A stretch of DNA of 64,000 bases. It comes from Bacteroidota bacterium. Its GTDB lineage: Bacteria; Bacteroidota; Bacteroidia; Bacteroidales; Paludibacteraceae. Location of the stretch: NCBI GenBank assembly GCA_021779195.1, contig JAJYBB010000002.1:124001-188000 (forward strand), written 5' to 3'. The translations under genes and the position numbers were made by a program. Positions 27,541 to 35,789 of the stretch are shown here, in pieces (the first letter of the stretch is position 1; each line of letters opens with the position of its first letter). The notes under the pieces were generated by a model that was not told the DNA's origin, did not search any database, and saw nothing but the letters and a program-made list of their open reading frames with translations.

Positions 27541-30321
27541 ATGAATAAACACGATAAAGATTACGATGCTTTAGTCATAGGAGGCGGGATCGCTGGTCAG
27601 GAAGCTGCTTTGAGTTTAGCTGATATGGGGCATCAGGTTTTGTTGGTGGATAAGGGATTGTCCATCGGTGGAAAAATGATTCAATTAAGTAAAGTTTTCC
27701 CAACTCTGGACTGTGCCGCTTGTATTACCACCCCTAAAATGTCGGAAACCGCCCGTCATCCTAATATCACTTTAATGTTGAACAGCAATATTGCTGCAAT
27801 AAATAAAGAAGATGGCAATTTTAAAGTTGAAATTGAAAAGAAACCACGATATGTAATTGCTGAAGATTGTACCGGTTGTGCACAATGTGAAGCGGTTTGT
27901 CCTGAAGTTCGCAGTGATGATTACAATGCAAATCTGGCCGGACGAAAAGTGGCATATATTCCATTTAATCTTGCCAATCCCCGTATCGCCAATATCGATC
28001 GTCAGGGTCATTCAGCTCCTTGTATCAACGAATGTCCCGGAGGTGTAAAACCTTACGGATATATTTCGTTGGTTCGCAACGGTCAGTACGAAGAAGCCAT
28101 GAAGCTTCACCTCGAAGATATACCATTCCCGGGAAGTTTAGGGCGTGCTTGTTATGCTCCTTGTCAGAATGCTTGTACGCGTGCAAGCCTGGAAGGTTCG
28201 GTTGATATCCGGAAAACGAAGCGGTTTTTTGCCGACTGGTATTACGAAAAATATCCTGAAGCACCGGAAGTGGAAATTAAAAATAAAACAGATAAGAAAA
28301 TTGCTGTTATTGGTTCTGGTCCTGCCGGAATTACGGCGGCATATCATTTGGCGTTGAAAGGTCATAACGTAACTATTTTCGAAGCTGCACCGGCTGCTGG
28401 TGGAATGTTGCGTCTGGCATTACCCGAATATCGCGCACCTAAAAATGTGGTGGATCGTGATCTGAAAAACATTACCGTGCTTGGCGTTAAAATAGAGGTA
28501 AATAAAAAAATTACCGACTTGAAAGCACTGAAAAATCAGGGTTTTGATGCTGTGTTTGTTTCGGTCGGAACGCACGATGCCGTAACTTCAAAAACCGAAG
28601 GTTCGGATTTGAAAGGAATCGTTGATTGCCTCGAATTCCTTCGCGAAGCCAATATTGGCAAAAAAGAAGATTTAACCGGAAAACGGGTAATGGTTATCGG
28701 TGGCGGAAATACGGCGATTGATGCTGCACGTACTTCGTTGCGACTTGGTGCCGAAAAAGTGACGGTAGTTTATCGTCGCAGCCGTGAAGAAATGCCTTGC
28801 TTTGCTCCCGAAATTCACGAAGCGGAAGAAGAAGGAGTTGAAATCATGATTCTTCGTAATCCGGTAAAATACCTTGGCGAAAATGGCAAAATCAAACAAG
28901 TGCAACTGGAAAAAATGCAATTGGGCGAAAAGGATGCCAGCGGTCGTCGTAGTCCTGAACCGGTTAAAGGTTCGGAATACCTTGAAAATGTGGATTTTGT
29001 AATTGAAGCTATTGGATTGAAACCTTCCACAAAACCATTTGTTGGGCAGGTAGAACTGAATAAAAACGGAACCATTGTAGCCGATAAAAAAACACTCCAA
29101 ACCTCCGTAGAATATATTTTTGCAGGTGGCGATACTGTTACCGGAGCAACAACGTTGATTGAAGCTGCAGGACAGGGAAAGAAAGCCGCTTTCTATATGG
29201 ATAAATACCTTCGGGGTTTAAATATGCTCGATTTTGAAGATGGCGATAAATTGCCTGCAATCGAAAAAACATCCATTATCAACAATTATCAGGGTGGGAT
29301 AAAACCCGTGGTTCCAAGTGCCATGATGCCTCTGGCTCAACGTGCCCGCAGTTGGGAAGAAGTAGAACAAACTTACACGGAAGCTGAAGTTAAAGCCAAT
29401 ACCGAACGTTGTTTGGATTGCAGCAATTGCCGCGAATGTCATCAATGTGTTACGGCTTGTCCTTCAAATGCCATTGATTTTAAACAAAAAACCCAACTTA
29501 TCAACGCATCTGTAAAATCTGTGGTGGTTAGTACTGGATATGAATTGTTTAAACCGGACGGAAAGCCTAATTACGGGTATAAAAAATTCCCCAACGTGAT
29601 CGATTCCATGCAAATGGATCGGTTAATTGCACCAACCCGTCCGTATAACAATGTTCTGCGTCCGGGAGATGGAAAAACTCCGGATAATATTGCGTATGTT
29701 CTTTGTACAGGTTCCCGCGATTCTGCCATTGAAAATTCTGGTTGTGGTGCCGATTGTTCCAACAACCCGATTTGTTCGCAAATTTGCTGTATGTATTCCA
29801 TCAAACAGGCTCAATTGTTAATGGGAGCTTTGCCAATGGCTGATATCACCATTTATTACATGGATATCCGCGCATTTGGTAAAGGCTACGAAGAATTTTT
29901 CGAAGAATCAAGATCAATGGGAGTGAAGTTTGTAAAAGGAAAGGTTGCCAAAATTCGTGAAAACGAAAACGGAAGCGGTGATTTGATTTTACGTTATGAA
30001 GACACTATCAAAGGGGTAGTAAAAGAAGCCAAACACGATGTGGTTGTACTTTCGGTAGGAGTTGTTCCCAATAAACATGTACCCGAAATGTTTAAAAATA
30101 AAATTTTAGAACTCGATGCTTACAACTTTGTAAAACAAACCGATGAATTAATCAGTCCTACATTAACCAGTATCGAAGGTGTATTTGTTGCCGGAGCTGC
30201 TTCTGGTCCAAAAGATATTCCAGATTCAATTTTATCAGCCGGTTGTGCCGCTACAGAAGTGGATGCATATTTGAATAGAGAGAGTAATTCAACTAAAAGT
30301 TTCACTCTTGCTAAAAATTAA
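27541..30321 (+). CDS. HdrA-like flavoprotein with inserted GltD-type NAD(P)H module
   Basis: 926 aa, cytoplasmic. Residues 1-150 are HdrA-like: FAD motif GGGIAG (14-19), FPTLDCAAC (Cys58, Cys61) with TPKM and HPNI after it, and a [4Fe-4S] set Cys110/113/116/120. Residues about 150-640 resemble the glutamate-synthase beta subunit/NfnB: Cys161, Cys165, GRACYAPCQNACTR (204-212), a second FAD motif GSGPAG (258-263), and NAD(P)-binding GGGNTAIDAA with YRRSREEMP. A ferredoxin-like Cys set follows (624-640). Residues 650-926 return to HdrA (CTGSRD, CSQICCMYSIKQAQ, YYMDIRAFG). It could exchange electrons between NAD(P)H and an Hdr/Qmo-type complex. Six bases separate it from the next gene. Confidence 0.88.
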   Translation: MNKHDKDYDALVIGGGIAGQEAALSLADMGHQVLLVDKGLSIGGKMIQLSKVFPTLDCAACITTPKMSETARHPNITLMLNSNIAAINKEDGNFKVEIEKKPRYVIAEDCTGCAQCEAVCPEVRSDDYNANLAGRKVAYIPFNLANPRIANIDRQGHSAPCINECPGGVKPYGYISLVRNGQYEEAMKLHLEDIPFPGSLGRACYAPCQNACTRASLEGSVDIRKTKRFFADWYYEKYPEAPEVEIKNKTDKKIAVIGSGPAGITAAYHLALKGHNVTIFEAAPAAGGMLRLALPEYRAPKNVVDRDLKNITVLGVKIEVNKKITDLKALKNQGFDAVFVSVGTHDAVTSKTEGSDLKGIVDCLEFLREANIGKKEDLTGKRVMVIGGGNTAIDAARTSLRLGAEKVTVVYRRSREEMPCFAPEIHEAEEEGVEIMILRNPVKYLGENGKIKQVQLEKMQLGEKDASGRRSPEPVKGSEYLENVDFVIEAIGLKPSTKPFVGQVELNKNGTIVADKKTLQTSVEYIFAGGDTVTGATTLIEAAGQGKKAAFYMDKYLRGLNMLDFEDGDKLPAIEKTSIINNYQGGIKPVVPSAMMPLAQRARSWEEVEQTYTEAEVKANTERCLDCSNCRECHQCVTACPSNAIDFKQKTQLINASVKSVVVSTGYELFKPDGKPNYGYKKFPNVIDSMQMDRLIAPTRPYNNVLRPGDGKTPDNIAYVLCTGSRDSAIENSGCGADCSNNPICSQICCMYSIKQAQLLMGALPMADITIYYMDIRAFGKGYEEFFEESRSMGVKFVKGKVAKIRENENGSGDLILRYEDTIKGVVKEAKHDVVVLSVGVVPNKHVPEMFKNKILELDAYNFVKQTDELISPTLTSIEGVFVAGAASGPKDIPDSILSAGCAATEVDAYLNRESNSTKSFTLAKN

Positions 30322-30327
30322 GAAATC

Positions 30328-32529
30328 ATGAAAGAAAGAATAGGTGTATATATTTGTCACTGCGGCGGAAATATTTCCGATTACGTAGATGTGGAAGAAT
30401 TGAGCAAAATGTTTCACAAAGAAGAAAACGTGGTCATTGCAAAAGATGTCATGTTTGCTTGTGCCGATTCAAATCAGAAAGATATGGTGCAGGATATTCA
30501 GGAAAATAAACTGGATGCCATTGTGGTATGTTCTTGTTCGCCAAAACTTCACCTGCACACTTTCCGTAGTGTTGCAGCACGTGCCGGATTAAATCCATCC
30601 AATTATGTTCAGGTAAATATTCGCGAACAATGTTCATGGCCTCACAGCGATCGACCACGTGAAGCAACGGTGAAAGCAGCCGGATTAATTCGAGCCGGTA
30701 TCAATCGGGTTTCGTTTTCCGAATCGTTGGAAGATATCCAGTTGGAAGTGAAAAAATCGGTAATGGTTTTGGGTGCCGGTGTTGCCGGTATGAAAGCCGC
30801 CATCGACCTGGCAAAATCCGGTAATGAAGTGTTTTTAGTAGAAAAGGATTTCTTCGTGGGTGGACGTATTGCCCAAAAAGATAAGCTTTTTGTAACCGGA
30901 CAAAGCGGAAAACAAATTGTAGCTTCGTTGTACGATGAAATTAAAAAACAATCCAATATTACCATTTTCACGGGCACTTCTATCGAAAAAGTTTCAGGCA
31001 GTTTAGGTAATTTTCATATTGATTTGAAAGTTAAACCTCGTTATATCAATGGAAAAGCCGACAAACAAGCCGTGAAACGGGCGATGGAGGAATGTCCGGT
31101 AGAAGTACCCGATGCATTTAATCTGGGACTTACCAAGCGGAAAGCCATTTATAAAAATTATCCGGAAGCTTTACCCGATGTTCCAGTTGTTGAAGCTGAA
31201 TTATTGAAAGATCAACCTGATTTTACAGCAAAATTCGCTTCAACACTCAATTTGAATGAACAGGAGGAAACCATCTCTTTAATCGTTGGTTCGGTATTGG
31301 TAACTACCGGCTATGAAAATTATCAACCTAAAGAAGGTGAATTTGGATACAAAACTATTGACAACGTAGTAACTTTACCTGAATTAAACCGCTTGATGGA
31401 ATTAAATCCTCAAAAGCTGGTTTACAACGGAAAGGAAATCAAAAGTATCGCATTTATTTATTGTGTGGGAAGCCGCCAGAAGAAAGGCGAAAACAAATAT
31501 TGTTCGCGTCAATGCTGTACTTCAACTATTTATACTTCACTTCAGTTGAAGGAGAAATACAAAGAAATGCAGACATATCACTTGTACCGCGATATTCGTG
31601 CTTACGGAAAACAGGAAGTGTTGTACACGCAATCGGCAAAACAAGGTGATTTGTATTTTAAATACGAAGATAAAGAAAAGGATTTCCCTGTAGTAGAAAA
31701 AGTTGGAAAAAACACTATTGTTAAAGTAAAAGACTCGCTTACTGCCCGTAAAGAGTTGGAAATTGAAGCCGACCTGGTGGTATTGGTTACCGGAATGGTG
31801 GCTCGCGAAGATTCAACCCATATTTCCGAATTATTTAAAATTCCAATTGGACGTGACCGTTTCTTTAACGAAATCCACCCCAAGCTGAAACCTGTTGAAA
31901 CTGTAATCAAAGGTGTATATATTGGTGGAACTTGCCAGGGACCAAAAAATGTGACTGAATCGGTTCAATCATCATTGGCTGGTGCTTCAAAAATAACAGC
32001 TTTATTAAAAAGCGGAACAGTTGCCGTCGACCCGATTATTGCACGGGTTGATACCGATGCTTGCACCTGGTGCGGTAAATGTGCTGATGTTTGTGATTAC
32101 GGTGCATTGAAAGTCGTGGAAGTGGACGGAAAAAAAGTTGCTTCAGTTAATAAAGCTGTTTGTACCGGTTGCGGAATATGCGCTCCTGTTTGTCCTGAAA
32201 ATGCCATTGAAATAGCTCAATATACCGATAAAGGAATTGAATCAATGATTGATGGATTTATGTTGGATGTTCAAATTCAGGAAAAAGAAGTAAATGCTGA
32301 TGAAGTTCAGGATGAAAATGCTGTTGGAATGAAAGAATACCCACAAGTTTGGAAAGAAATTCTTGCCGGAATGACCGATGAGAAAAATACGATTCCACAG
32401 ATAATCGAAAATTCAAAACTTAAGGGAGAACTCGTTACGTATCATCTAATGACCATGAACAAATACGGTGTAGTTGTTCCGGCTGGTATGGATCAAAAAG
32501 AAGAATATTTTTATTATAAAAAGAAATAA
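30328..32529 (+). CDS. Second HdrA-like flavoprotein (QmoB-like)
   Basis: 733 aa. Complete HdrA plan: N-terminal CxC and GGNI segment (Cys10, Cys12), Cys45, Cys68/70, FAD motif GAGVAG (149-154), HdrA body (YCVGSRQ, CSRQCCTSTIYTS, YRDIRAYGK) and two C-terminal [4Fe-4S] sets (about 578-625, CTWCGKCADVC and CTGCGICAPVCP). Unlike ordinary HdrA it lacks the FPTxDCxxC motif after the FAD site. The internal ferredoxin is also degraded: KPRYINGKADKQAVKRAME replaces the CxxCxxC part and only Cys256 before PVEVP remains. It likely pairs with the preceding HdrA and the QmoC-like subunit as an electron-transfer module. Confidence 0.87.
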   Translation: MKERIGVYICHCGGNISDYVDVEELSKMFHKEENVVIAKDVMFACADSNQKDMVQDIQENKLDAIVVCSCSPKLHLHTFRSVAARAGLNPSNYVQVNIREQCSWPHSDRPREATVKAAGLIRAGINRVSFSESLEDIQLEVKKSVMVLGAGVAGMKAAIDLAKSGNEVFLVEKDFFVGGRIAQKDKLFVTGQSGKQIVASLYDEIKKQSNITIFTGTSIEKVSGSLGNFHIDLKVKPRYINGKADKQAVKRAMEECPVEVPDAFNLGLTKRKAIYKNYPEALPDVPVVEAELLKDQPDFTAKFASTLNLNEQEETISLIVGSVLVTTGYENYQPKEGEFGYKTIDNVVTLPELNRLMELNPQKLVYNGKEIKSIAFIYCVGSRQKKGENKYCSRQCCTSTIYTSLQLKEKYKEMQTYHLYRDIRAYGKQEVLYTQSAKQGDLYFKYEDKEKDFPVVEKVGKNTIVKVKDSLTARKELEIEADLVVLVTGMVAREDSTHISELFKIPIGRDRFFNEIHPKLKPVETVIKGVYIGGTCQGPKNVTESVQSSLAGASKITALLKSGTVAVDPIIARVDTDACTWCGKCADVCDYGALKVVEVDGKKVASVNKAVCTGCGICAPVCPENAIEIAQYTDKGIESMIDGFMLDVQIQEKEVNADEVQDENAVGMKEYPQVWKEILAGMTDEKNTIPQIIENSKLKGELVTYHLMTMNKYGVVVPAGMDQKEEYFYYKKK

Positions 32530-32612
32530 ACCGATTAAATCCCCAAAGTGGGACTTTGAATGGTAAAAACATTTTGTTATGAAAAAAATAAATATCAATA
32601 TTAATTTAAATT

Positions 32613-32637
32613 CCTCCTCATCGGGGAGGTTAGGAGG
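32613..32637 (+). promoter_or_regulatory. Strong ribosome-binding site with upstream anti-SD hexamer
   Basis: AGGAGG (32632-32637) lies 6 bases before the ATG at 32644, unusual because Bacteroidota rarely use Shine-Dalgarno sites. CCTCCT (32613-32618) is its exact complement; the intervening GGGGAGG (32623-32629) offers an alternative partner. Two mutually exclusive hairpins are possible, which could tune translation of the membrane subunit. Confidence 0.5.
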
Positions 32638-32643
32638 GGCAAT

Positions 32644-33690
32644 ATGTCAAAAGTAAATCCGAAATTTGCAACTGAATTAGCAAAATACGGCTCAGACGAT
32701 TTCAATGCGTGTTTCAATTGCGGAAATTGCACGGCCACTTGCTCGCTCTCGACAACAGACAGTTCATTTCCCCGCGAAATGATTCGTTACACTACGCTGG
32801 GACTAGAAGATGAAATCACGGCATCACTCAAACCATGGGAATGTTATTATTGTGGTGAGTGTAGTACTGAATGTCCCCGTCAGGCTAATCCCGGTGAATT
32901 AATGATGTCATTGCGTCGTTGGCTGACGGCTAAATATGACTGGACAGGGCTTTCGGGATTGATGTACAAATCGTTATCCTTGAGCTTAACTGCATTTATC
33001 CTTGCTTTTGCAGGAGTAATGGCATTTGTATTTTCGATTCATTTCGATATGGAAAGAATGATGCATGTCGGTCATTTATTTGAAATGATTGCCATCGGTT
33101 CGGTGGCTGTAGTAATTCTGTTGCCCAATATCGTCCGGATGTGGTATTTCACCATTCTGAAACCTAAAACGAAAGTGTCCTTTAAAAAATATGTAACAAG
33201 CATTACCGATTTGATTGTTCACATGTTTACCCAAAAACGTGCTCTGGGATGCGATGATAATCAATTCCGCTGGTTCGAACATTTTGTGTTGGTTTTGGCT
33301 TATTTATCGTTGCTTTTCACCACTGTTTTTCTCGATTGGTTTAATGCTACTAACCTGTTTATTATCATTTTAGGTTATGTTGAAAGTGCAATAATTTTTG
33401 TTGTAACCGTTGATTTTGTTTCAAACCGTGTGAAAAAGAATAAGGCAGTAAGCAAAAACTCTCAGCCTTCCGACTGGTTTTTTGTTATTTGGCTGTTGCT
33501 TATGGGTTTAACGGCATTTTTAACCCGAATGTTTATTGACTTTGGTTGGCTCGAATCAAATAAATGGTTATTTATCGTTCATCTTACTGTTTTAGTTCAG
33601 TGGGCACTGATTATTGTTCCGTTTGGTAAATGGACACATTTCCTCTATCGTTCGTTTGCCATGTATTTTGCCAAGCTGAAGGAGAGCTAA
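32644..33690 (+). CDS. QmoC-like subunit: HdrC ferredoxin fused to membrane cytochrome-type domain
   Basis: 348 aa. Two [4Fe-4S] motifs of HdrC type come first: CFNCGNCTATC (Cys23, 26, 29, 33) and CYYCGECSTECP (Cys67, 70, 73, 77). About six transmembrane helices follow (near 104, 140, 205, 225, 270 and 300), with His residues (WFEHFVLVLAY, FIVHLTVLVQWAL, WTHFLYRS) that may ligate heme b, as in QmoC and HdrE/NarI-like proteins. It would exchange electrons between the soluble HdrA-type partners and the quinone pool. Last gene of the sulfur cluster; a strong terminator follows. Confidence 0.88.
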   Translation: MSKVNPKFATELAKYGSDDFNACFNCGNCTATCSLSTTDSSFPREMIRYTTLGLEDEITASLKPWECYYCGECSTECPRQANPGELMMSLRRWLTAKYDWTGLSGLMYKSLSLSLTAFILAFAGVMAFVFSIHFDMERMMHVGHLFEMIAIGSVAVVILLPNIVRMWYFTILKPKTKVSFKKYVTSITDLIVHMFTQKRALGCDDNQFRWFEHFVLVLAYLSLLFTTVFLDWFNATNLFIIILGYVESAIIFVVTVDFVSNRVKKNKAVSKNSQPSDWFFVIWLLLMGLTAFLTRMFIDFGWLESNKWLFIVHLTVLVQWALIIVPFGKWTHFLYRSFAMYFAKLKES

Positions 33691-33710
33691 TTTTAATGCA
33701 AATGATGTTT

Positions 33711-33744
33711 AAAACCGATTGATGTTTTTCAATCGGTTTTTTTG
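33711..33744 (+). terminator. Terminator of the sulfur/Hdr-Qmo operon
   Basis: AAAACCGATTG (33711-33721) and CAATCGGTTTT (33730-33740) form an 11-base stem with an 8-base loop and a run of T. It lies 20 bases past the stop of the QmoC-like gene. Confidence 0.85.
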
Positions 33745-33863
33745 TTCACTATTTGATCTTGAAACGGCTTAAAATAAATATTTATACAGTATATAAACAT
33801 TTTTTTGCTGTGTTTCGTTTATAGTATTATTCAGTTTCGTATCTTTGTCCAAAATACATAACA

Positions 33864-34778
33864 ATGAATTTACATGTAATTGACGAAACATCTACACTTC
33901 GGGCGGTAGTTTTGGGGCAACCCGGTTCAATAGGAGATATTCCTACCATTGATCAAACTTTTGATGCTAAATCTTATGAATCTGTGCTGAATGGCACTTA
34001 TCCAACTGAGGAATCTATTTATAAGGAAATGAGTGTGTTTGAGAAAGTTTTGCTCAAGTACAATGTGCAGGTTTTTCGACCATGGACACTCGAGAATTGC
34101 AATCAGGTATTTGCTCGTGATGTGGCTTTTGTGATCGACGATAAAATTATTAATTCAAACATTATACCTGATCGCGAGGATGAAAAAGAAGCTTATGAAG
34201 TAGTGTACGATCAGATTGCATATAGCAAGATTTTTAACTTACCTGAAAAAGCACATGTCGAAGGTGGTGATGTTGTACTTTTCGGCGACAAAGTTTTTGT
34301 GGGATTATATTCAAAGCCAGATTATCCACAACTCAAAACCGCTCGGACCAATCTATATGCCTTTCATTTTTTAAAAGAACTTTTTCCGCAGAAAACATTT
34401 ATTCCCATTGAACTAAAAAAAAATGATTTTGATCCTCGAAAAGGGGTTTTGCATTTAGATTGTGCGTTTATGCCAATTGGAACAGACAAAGCGATTATTT
34501 ATAAAGATGGGTTTTCTCATTATAAAAACTATCAATTGATTGTGGATATATTTGGCGAAAACAATCTCTTTGAAATTTCTCAGGAAGAAATGTACTTCAT
34601 GACCTCGAATATATTCTCAATTTCGCCTGATATTGTTGTTTCCGAACAAAATTTTAAAAGATTAAATCATCATCTTGAACAAGAGTGGGGATTCACCGTA
34701 GAGCGGATTCCTTATTTTGAGATTTCCAAAATGGGAGGTTTGCTTCGTTGTTCAACACTCCCATTGATAAGAAATTAG
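33864..34778 (+). CDS. Amidinotransferase/arginine-deiminase superfamily hydrolase
   Basis: 304 aa, five-bladed propeller fold of the guanidino-group-modifying superfamily. Catalytic pattern visible: FARDVAFVID (Asp region), HVEGGDVVLFG (Glu-Gly-Gly-Asp), VLHLDCAFMPI (His) and LLRCSTLPL (nucleophile Cys near 296). Members hydrolyse arginine, dimethylarginine or agmatine. It is followed 51 bases later by ctlX and then rocD, so a step releasing citrulline or ornithine from arginine is likely. A -7 element TATCTTTG (33840-33847) precedes it. The exact substrate is open. Confidence 0.82.
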   Translation: MNLHVIDETSTLRAVVLGQPGSIGDIPTIDQTFDAKSYESVLNGTYPTEESIYKEMSVFEKVLLKYNVQVFRPWTLENCNQVFARDVAFVIDDKIINSNIIPDREDEKEAYEVVYDQIAYSKIFNLPEKAHVEGGDVVLFGDKVFVGLYSKPDYPQLKTARTNLYAFHFLKELFPQKTFIPIELKKNDFDPRKGVLHLDCAFMPIGTDKAIIYKDGFSHYKNYQLIVDIFGENNLFEISQEEMYFMTSNIFSISPDIVVSEQNFKRLNHHLEQEWGFTVERIPYFEISKMGGLLRCSTLPLIRN

Positions 34779-34829
34779 CTACAATACATTTATCAAGAAT
34801 TATTATTTTTAAGTAAATTATAAAATATT

Positions 34830-35753
34830 ATGTTCAAACAAACCACCCATATCATTTTTATGATCGAACCGGCAGCTTTTGGTTTTAATGCTGAAACGGC
34901 TGAAAATAATTTTTTTCAGCATAATGTAAGTGTTAAATCAACTGAAATTCAAGATCGGGCATTAACAGAATTTAATCATTTAATTGAAAACTTACGGGCA
35001 AATGATATTCGTGTTATTGTTGTGAAAGACACCTTGTATCCACACACTCCAGATGCTATTTTTCCGAACAATTGGATTTCATTTCATTCAGGAGGGCAGG
35101 CGGTTTTGTTTCCCATGTTTGCAAAAAACAGACGAATGGAGCGTAGAAATGAAATTTTAGAATACTTAAATGCACAAGGATGTTCTATAAAGAATGTTGA
35201 TGATTTTACATTTTGGGAAGAGCAAAATCGATTTTTGGAAGGTACCGGCAGTATGGTGTTGGATAGAGTGAATCGAGTTGCCTATGCCGCTATATCGCCA
35301 CGTACCAATCAAACGGTTTTTTTGGAATTTTGTAAACTTTTTGAGTTTAAACCGGTGTATTTTATAGCAAATCAAATCCTTATAAATGAAAGACAGCCAG
35401 TATATCATACCAATATAATGTTAAGCGTAGCCAACGAGTATGCCGTAATTTGTTCGGAATGTATAGATGACATTTTAAACCGTGAACAAGTACTTTATAA
35501 CCTCAAACAATCCGGCAAAGAAATAATCGAAATTACAGAATTACAAATGAATCATTTTGCAGGAAATATCTTACAAGTTGAAAATAACGCAGGTAAACAA
35601 TTTCTAGTAATGTCGCAAAGTGCTTACGATTCCTTGACTGTGTCTCAATTAAGTAAATTGAAAGCCTATAACGATTTTATTGTAACTGCAATTCCTACGA
35701 TTGAACAGGTTGGAGGCGGAAGCGTCAGATGTATGATGACAGAAATTTTTTGA
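34830..35753 (+). CDS. ctlX: CtlX-type citrulline utilization hydrolase
   Basis: 307 aa, second member of the same superfamily and matching the CtlX subgroup: TPDAIFPNNWISFH, LFPMFAKNRRMERR, FLEGTGSMVLDR, VYHTNIMLSV (His) and VGGGSVRCMMTEIF (Cys near 302). CtlX is linked to citrulline use, likely forming ornithine. Its place between an arginine-deiminase-like gene and ornithine aminotransferase supports that. The start ATG at 34830 gives the expected N-terminus. Confidence 0.88.
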   Translation: MFKQTTHIIFMIEPAAFGFNAETAENNFFQHNVSVKSTEIQDRALTEFNHLIENLRANDIRVIVVKDTLYPHTPDAIFPNNWISFHSGGQAVLFPMFAKNRRMERRNEILEYLNAQGCSIKNVDDFTFWEEQNRFLEGTGSMVLDRVNRVAYAAISPRTNQTVFLEFCKLFEFKPVYFIANQILINERQPVYHTNIMLSVANEYAVICSECIDDILNREQVLYNLKQSGKEIIEITELQMNHFAGNILQVENNAGKQFLVMSQSAYDSLTVSQLSKLKAYNDFIVTAIPTIEQVGGGSVRCMMTEIF

Positions 35754-35789
35754 TAAAATATTCGATGTGTACTATTTAAAATCAACAAT

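Noticed and set aside
25637-33690. Standard sulfate-reduction Qmo complex
   Set aside because: No aprAB, sat or dsrAB in the window and the MvhD part is a separate gene; calling it sulfate reduction would go beyond the sequence.
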